This document shows positions 59,307-64,000 of a DNA stretch of 64,000 nt, piece by piece. The translations under genes were made by a program, and so were the position numbers. Source of the stretch: an uncultured Anaerolineae bacterium (lineage in GTDB: Bacteria > Chloroflexota > Anaerolineae > Anaerolineales > Villigracilaceae); the NCBI GenBank assembly GCA_903846015.1, contig CAIMZS010000515.1, forward strand, positions 1 to 64,000, read 5' to 3'. The first letter of the stretch is position 1; each line of letters opens with the position of its first letter. The notes under the pieces were generated by a model. That model did no database searches. It was given only the letters and a program-made list of their open reading frames with translations, and had not been told where the DNA came from.

Positions 59307-60020
59307 ATGCCAGAATATTATCAATTCCCGCCCACAACTTTTTATAGAAGCACAGGTCCGGGAACACAGCCCTTAAGCCGGAATACCAAGATGGGTGATA
59401 ATATAGTTCTTCTGCCCAAGCCCTGGGTGGATTTTATTTCCGCCGTTAACAACGGGAATAAAATTGCCATGAGGAATATCGTAGCTCCTGATTATGGCCC
59501 CAGCAAAGGGTACAACAGCAATGGATTGCTGAAATACATCTCTTTAACCTATCCGGGTAGAAATATTGTCAAGATTGAAAGGGTACTTTACAGTAACATT
59601 GGTCAATTATGGGGCGTGATAGACGGTATCCCGATGGATAAAATTCCAACCTCAGTCACGTATAACGCTTTTGATACTCCTCATCTTGTGCATCAACTCT
59701 ATGGGGTCAGCAAAAAAGGCACTTTCTTCCCTCTAAAAAATATTACTTATGCGCCAATTCTTGGTTTGAATTGGTACATCCCCATGCAATTTTTACAAAA
59801 AATAATCTATCCCAAAACAGTAACAGTCAATTTGCCGGTCCTCAAGGTGATGAAATCTCCCGATCCGCTAAGTTTGCAGGTTGGCAGCCTCGATTTTAAT
59901 TCAAAAATAGCTGTCATAAAGATAGAAACAGGTAACGGCGGCATCTGGGGACAGACACCTGATGGGGGCTGGATATCTCTGCGCTACCAGGATACCAATT
60001 ACACCGATTGGCAAATATAG
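59307..60020 (+). CDS. Hypothetical protein with C-terminal SH3-like region
   Basis: 237-aa ORF; weak SH3-like tail VLKVMKSPDPLSLQVGSLDFNSKIAVIKIETGNGGIWGQTPDGGWISL. Confidence 0.55.
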   Translation: MPEYYQFPPTTFYRSTGPGTQPLSRNTKMGDNIVLLPKPWVDFISAVNNGNKIAMRNIVAPDYGPSKGYNSNGLLKYISLTYPGRNIVKIERVLYSNIGQLWGVIDGIPMDKIPTSVTYNAFDTPHLVHQLYGVSKKGTFFPLKNITYAPILGLNWYIPMQFLQKIIYPKTVTVNLPVLKVMKSPDPLSLQVGSLDFNSKIAVIKIETGNGGIWGQTPDGGWISLRYQDTNYTDWQI

Positions 60021-60098
60021 TACCGGTTGACAAATTAACAGTAGCATAATAAAATACAGCCCGCCCTGCGTGCAAAAGTGCAAAGGGTTGAAGTGTAC

Positions 60099-60170
60099 GC
60101 CGAGGTAGCTCAGAGGCAGAGCAAGCGGCTCATAATCGCTCGGTCGAGGGTCCGATTCCCTCCCTCGGCA
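60099..60170 (+). tRNA. tRNA with CAU anticodon (Met, or Ile2 if lysidinylated)
   Basis: Acceptor GCCGAGG/CCTCGGC, anticodon arm AGCGG-CTCATAA-TCGCT, T-arm GAGGG-TCCGATT-CCCTC; no encoded CCA. Confidence 0.93.
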
Positions 60171-60401
60171 CACGTTGTGCCCCAAAAACCTGTCCAGCCT
60201 GGGCAGGTTTTTGATTTAGAATGCCTTCTTGTGAATTCATCACACAGATCAAGGTACCGCAGCCTGTCAATGCGAAACCGGTGTTCTTGAACTTTGCCGT
60301 TTGTGGCAATCTCCACGATTTGTCGGAAGGATGGCTGCATTGGTTGGAGAAAGTTCTTGCGCACCGGCACTGGATGTTTTGGAGTTACAATTGCAATAGC
60401 G

Positions 60402-61037
60402 ATGATCACCCCCTATTTGATCCCTGCCCACGAACAACGAAGCGAACATCAGGCTGCCAATTCTCGTTTTATTGCCAGCCTGGCCCCTGCTTTCAGCACC
60501 GACGAAGCCCGCGCCTTTACGCGCCGGATTCGCCAGGAATTCCCGGATGCCAGCCACAACGTCCCGGTCTACATCATCGGCGGCGGCAGCACCGTCACCG
60601 ATTACTGCTCCGATGACGGCGAACCGCAGGGCACTGCAGGGCGCCCTGCCCTGGCAGTCCTGCGCGGCAGCGGGCTGGGCGATGTCGCCCTGGTGATTAC
60701 CCGCTATTTTGGCGGCACACTCCTGGGCACCGGTGGGCTTGTAAAAGCCTACACCGAGGCCGCTCAAAGTGTCGTACGCGCTGTTCCACGCGCCCGGCGC
60801 TTGAAGGTGCACACCGCTATGCTGGCGCTGCCCTATAACCTGCTCGAGCGCATCCGTTTGCTCTCGACGCGTTATGGTGGCACCATCCTGGGTGAGGATT
60901 TCGGCGCTGACGTGACCATGACCCTGCGCTTTCCAATTGAGAATTACCCGGCTTTCCAATCTGCCCTGCGTGAATTATCCTCCGGCAGCCTGCAAGCTGA
61001 AACCATCGAAACAAGCGAGATGCTCGTACCAGTTTAA
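60402..61037 (+). CDS. YigZ/IMPACT family protein
   Basis: TDYCSDDGEPQGTAGRPALAVLRGSGLGDVALVITRYFGGTLLGTGGLVKAYTEAA. Confidence 0.92.
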   Translation: MITPYLIPAHEQRSEHQAANSRFIASLAPAFSTDEARAFTRRIRQEFPDASHNVPVYIIGGGSTVTDYCSDDGEPQGTAGRPALAVLRGSGLGDVALVITRYFGGTLLGTGGLVKAYTEAAQSVVRAVPRARRLKVHTAMLALPYNLLERIRLLSTRYGGTILGEDFGADVTMTLRFPIENYPAFQSALRELSSGSLQAETIETSEMLVPV

Positions 61038-61133
61038 CCAGTCAATTTCGTATTGCATAAAAACCAAATCGCGCTTATAATTGCGCTTCGCGGTACAAAA
61101 GCCGCGGACGGTAAGGCCTGCCGTTGCAACAAT

Positions 61134-61208
61134 CGGGGCGTGGCGCAGCCCGGCTAGCGCGCTTGCATGGGGTGCAAGAGGCCCTGGGTTCAAATCCCAG
61201 CGCCCCGA
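61134..61208 (+). tRNA. tRNA-Pro (GGG)
   Basis: Acceptor CGGGGCG/CGCCCCG, anticodon arm CTTGC-ATGGGGT-GCAAG, T-arm CTGGG-TTCAAAT-CCCAG. Confidence 0.95.
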
Positions 61209-61239
61209 CTAGAATTTCTTTGCTGGTCAAATGGTACGG

Positions 61240-61294
61240 CAAACGGTCTGCAGTTCAATGAGAAGAAGGATTTCTCGTGAATGCAGACCGTTTG
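61240..61294. other. Long imperfect hairpin downstream of tRNA-Pro
   Basis: Outer 13-bp perfect stem CAAACGGTCTGCA/TGCAGACCGTTTG, inner TTCA/TGAA and GAGAA/TTCTC pairings. Confidence 0.75.
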
Positions 61295-61390
61295 CTTGGT
61301 TAAGGTATAAAGTTGTTTCTGACCGCCCGCCTGGCGGACAGCTGCAACTCATTCAGCATCTCCCAATATCATTGGACGCGGCCGAGCGGC

Positions 61391-61431
61391 TGTGCTAGAA
61401 CCGGCACTATCGCTGGAACCGGGACTAACGC
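61391..61431. repeat. Related dispersed-repeat module
   Basis: TGTGCTAGAACCGGCACTATCGCTGGAACCGGGACTAACGCGG. Confidence 0.6.
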
Positions 61432-61509
61432 GGAAAATTCCAAAGAGCTAAAATTTAACGCGACCCGCTACGCGGGAACCCTGTTATGATCAATGATCCG
61501 ATCCTGTAC

Positions 61510-61564
61510 AATCAGAGTACAACGACTCAGAGCCCCAGAGTCCAGAGTGTCAGAGATCAGAGTT
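61510..61564. repeat. CAGAG(T) degenerate short repeat cluster
   Basis: aatCAGAGTacaacgactCAGAGccCCAGAGTcCAGAGTgtCAGAGatCAGAGTt. Confidence 0.7.
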
Positions 61565-64000
61565 GAGAGAGAAGAATTCGGGACAAACTAACCCGAAAGC
61601 CACGATAGTTGCGCCTGAAGAGCGGGACGCCCCAGTAACGGTAGGCACAGCGCGCGAAGTCTTGATTGCTGTTGAACGCGCCGCCGCGCAGGGTGCGATA
61701 GGCGTCTTCTTTACGCAGGTCTTCACGGCCATCATCTATTTTATACGGGTAGTTGAACTTTTCTTCATCCCAAATTGTGCGTGTCCATTCCCAGACATTC
61801 CCGCTCATATCCAGTACACCATAAGGACTGGCGCCGTTTAGGAAAAGCCCAACCGGGGTGGTAGCGCCAAGCTCCAACTCACGTGAATTGCACTGTAACT
61901 CTTTCCAGGAGTCGCCCCAGGGATAGGCGCGTTTGTCCTTATCCCCGCGTGCCGCTTTCTCCCATTCCGCTTCGCTCGGCAGGGTCACAGTTAGGTTGAT
62001 TTTCTTACTCAGCCATTGGCAGTAGGCCAGGGCCTCATTCCAACTGACATTAACCACTGGATGATTCTCCAGGCCGGGCGGCACACTCCCACCACGCCAA
62101 TCTTCGGGCGGTTTCACCTTCGCATCTTGTGCGTCTTGAACATATAAAGCATACTGGGCATTGGTGATCGGTACCCGCGCAATCTGGTATTCAGGCAGGG
62201 TTACTTTGTGGGCGGGCCTTTCATCGTCATATTGGCTCTTGTCATCGCCCATCCAGAACTCACCGGCTGGAATGGTAACCCACTCCGGTTCTCCGTAGGG
62301 CAGCTTCCAGAACTGCGAAACGATTTTTCCGCTATCGAGACGCGCCAGTGCATTGCTGGCTGTGATCCTGGCAAGCACGGCAGCCTTGTCACCCTTTTTG
62401 AAGGGCGCATCGACCTGCTTCTGCAAACGCTTGCGAGCTTCGCCTAGCAGGTCGCCTTCCACGCGCGCCGGGCCTACATCGAACAGGCACTCGGCTGCCA
62501 TCAGCAAGTGATGGTGTGGTTCAGGTTCAGTTTTAGGGTCGGCATTCAGAAGAGTGCGAATTAGCGCGCTCACCCGACGTGAACCCTGGTTGCTCAGGTA
62601 GCCCGCTTCAAGCAGAATAACTTCGCGCCACCATGAATCTGGTAGGATTTTAAGCGAATAAGCCAGGATGTCTTCGCGTTCAGCTAACACGCGCGAAGCC
62701 AGGTATTCCTGAAAGGTGAGATGCGCAAAACCATATATGCCCACACCGCGCTCAATCAACAATCCGCTGCGCTGATTGATCAATGCCAAAAAAGCATCCA
62801 ACGCTTTGGCCGCCTGGGTTTTGTCGCCGCTCGTCATGTTCAGGAATTTTGGCAGCAAGATGTCGCGCAGATCATCTCGCTCGAGTTCACGTTTTTTATG
62901 TTCGTGCAGCCAGAAAGCCACCGGTTCCAGCAGGCTGCGGCGGTCGCCACCATCCAGAGCACGCCCAGCCAGGATCAGGTCAGTTTCCAGCCCCTTGGCT
63001 TCATCCCAATGTCCAAGTAGTACTTCGACAGCTTCCTCGTATAATTCTGAGCGGCGTTCCGGCAATTGCGCCCGGTAGCGATGCACCAGCGCAATTACGG
63101 TCAACAATAAGGGATTAACTGCCAGTTCTGCCACGCGCGGATTGTTATCAATGGCCTTGATCAGCTTCCCAGATTGTTCATCTGCCAGCCGCAAAACTTC
63201 GGGCGTATCACCACCCGCCAGAGCGCTTTCGATAACGCGAGACCAATCACGCACAAATTGGCGTACTTCCACATTGCTAAATTCACGCACCCTGGCCAGC
63301 CCAAACTCTGCGCCAATGCGCGCCGCACCCTCGTAACCCACCTCGCGACTGGTGACGATAAAGCGGCAGTCTGGATAACGTTCCGCGAACTTTTCAATCA
63401 GGCGCGCCGCGCGCTGGCGGGTTTTTGCTTCCGCCACTTCATCCATGCCATCCAGCAGCAGGACGGCTTTGCCTTTTTCGAGAGCGGCATCAAAAAACTT
63501 GTCTGGCAGGGCAATGCTCTGGTTTCGATAGTATTCAAACAGGTAATTCAGCAGGATGGCCGGGCCATCTTTGCCAGGGTCACTGTGGTTCTCTTTAAGA
63601 TGCCCGCCCAGGCTGCGCAATGGCAGCAGGATCGGCAAACAATCGGATTCGTTCAGACCAAAACGTTTTTGAACCGTATTTTTTCCATCATCATTGTCCG
63701 CGCCCGTCAAGGCGCGCAAAGAACGGGCATAAGTCAGTGCAATGTAGGATAGCAGGGTAGTCTTTCCGCAGCCCGGATCGCCAATGATCACCAGGCGGCG
63801 GTAGCGCTTGAGCGCGTCCGCAATGGTTAGACCGCCGCCGCTCTCACCGAAATCCATGCCCTGGGCGGGTTCAGTTTTCCCCGCGCGTTTGTCCACAGCT
63901 GTCAGCGAAACGTAAACCTTCTCTAACGATACACTCAAAGGCTGACTGCCTGCGCGAATGCCATGTAATCGTAAGTGCAGGTGTGCGGCAATGATGTTTC
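61557..64000 (-). CDS. NACHT (STAND) NTPase with C-terminal FGE/SUMF1-like domain, 5' end truncated by window edge
   Basis: Walker A VIIGDPGCGKTTLLSYIA; AVLLLDGMDEVAEA; C-terminal FWMGDDKSQYDDERPAHKVTLPEYQIARVPITNAQYALYV...RGGAFNSNQDFARCAYRYWG...YRGFRV; frame stays open from 63938 to 64000. Confidence 0.85.
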   Translation of the reverse strand, partial: NIIAAHLHLRLHGIRAGSQPLSVSLEKVYVSLTAVDKRAGKTEPAQGMDFGESGGGLTIADALKRYRRLVIIGDPGCGKTTLLSYIALTYARSLRALTGADNDDGKNTVQKRFGLNESDCLPILLPLRSLGGHLKENHSDPGKDGPAILLNYLFEYYRNQSIALPDKFFDAALEKGKAVLLLDGMDEVAEAKTRQRAARLIEKFAERYPDCRFIVTSREVGYEGAARIGAEFGLARVREFSNVEVRQFVRDWSRVIESALAGGDTPEVLRLADEQSGKLIKAIDNNPRVAELAVNPLLLTVIALVHRYRAQLPERRSELYEEAVEVLLGHWDEAKGLETDLILAGRALDGGDRRSLLEPVAFWLHEHKKRELERDDLRDILLPKFLNMTSGDKTQAAKALDAFLALINQRSGLLIERGVGIYGFAHLTFQEYLASRVLAEREDILAYSLKILPDSWWREVILLEAGYLSNQGSRRVSALIRTLLNADPKTEPEPHHHLLMAAECLFDVGPARVEGDLLGEARKRLQKQVDAPFKKGDKAAVLARITASNALARLDSGKIVSQFWKLPYGEPEWVTIPAGEFWMGDDKSQYDDERPAHKVTLPEYQIARVPITNAQYALYVQDAQDAKVKPPEDWRGGSVPPGLENHPVVNVSWNEALAYCQWLSKKINLTVTLPSEAEWEKAARGDKDKRAYPWGDSWKELQCNSRELELGATTPVGLFLNGASPYGVLDMSGNVWEWTRTIWDEEKFNYPYKIDDGREDLRKEDAYRTLRGGAFNSNQDFARCAYRYWGVPLFRRNYRGFRVSLSRILLSQL

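Noticed and set aside
61557-61690. Complete diversity-generating retroelement
   Set aside because: The C-terminal segment resembles DGR target folds, but no reverse transcriptase ORF or template repeat was seen in the window; kept only as a hypothesis

Overview
The window reads as a gene-dense chromosomal segment of a Chloroflexi/Anaerolineae-like bacterium. This is inferred from gene content and style; no rRNA is present to confirm it. I list about 50 protein genes, two tRNAs (CAU and Pro-GGG), several intrinsic terminators or hairpins, and a family of dispersed intergenic repeats.

Main blocks, left to right:
- ChvE-type sugar-binding protein with a LacI-like operator.
- PilZ protein, two tandem PlsC acyltransferases, dihydropyrimidinase, lipase-like protein, PlsY, and a PLP-dependent enzyme.
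- A photoprotection/carotenoid island at 14.9-25.2 kb: crtB, crtI, a CarH/LitR-like B12-MerR photoregulator, SDR, MFS, photolyase, P450 and lycopene cyclase.
- A low-GC-looking ADP-ribosyltransferase (polyvalent-protein type) gene containing an overprinted ORF with a perfect Shine-Dalgarno.
- Tandem F420/PPOX proteins, GT2, AI-2E transporter and threonine synthase.
- Xanthine dehydrogenase plus a nucleoside (BMP-type) ABC importer.
- CPBP protease, MFS, and a TetR-controlled ABC exporter.
- GlpD, GT2, Mpg, FabI, bactofilin, a catalytically degenerate ProRS-like protein, DegT aminotransferase, SlyD and YigZ.
- A NACHT-FGE (STAND-type) gene truncated by the right window edge, next to tRNA-Pro.

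Best candidates for follow-up: the crtB/crtI operator with the CarH-like regulator; two homologous intergenic RNA-like elements with matching terminators; the overprinted ORF inside the ART gene; the ProRS-like pseudo-synthetase; the NACHT-FGE protein; and the dispersed repeat family, one copy of which supplies the C-terminus of the CarH-like protein. All calls come from reading the sequence; no searches were run.
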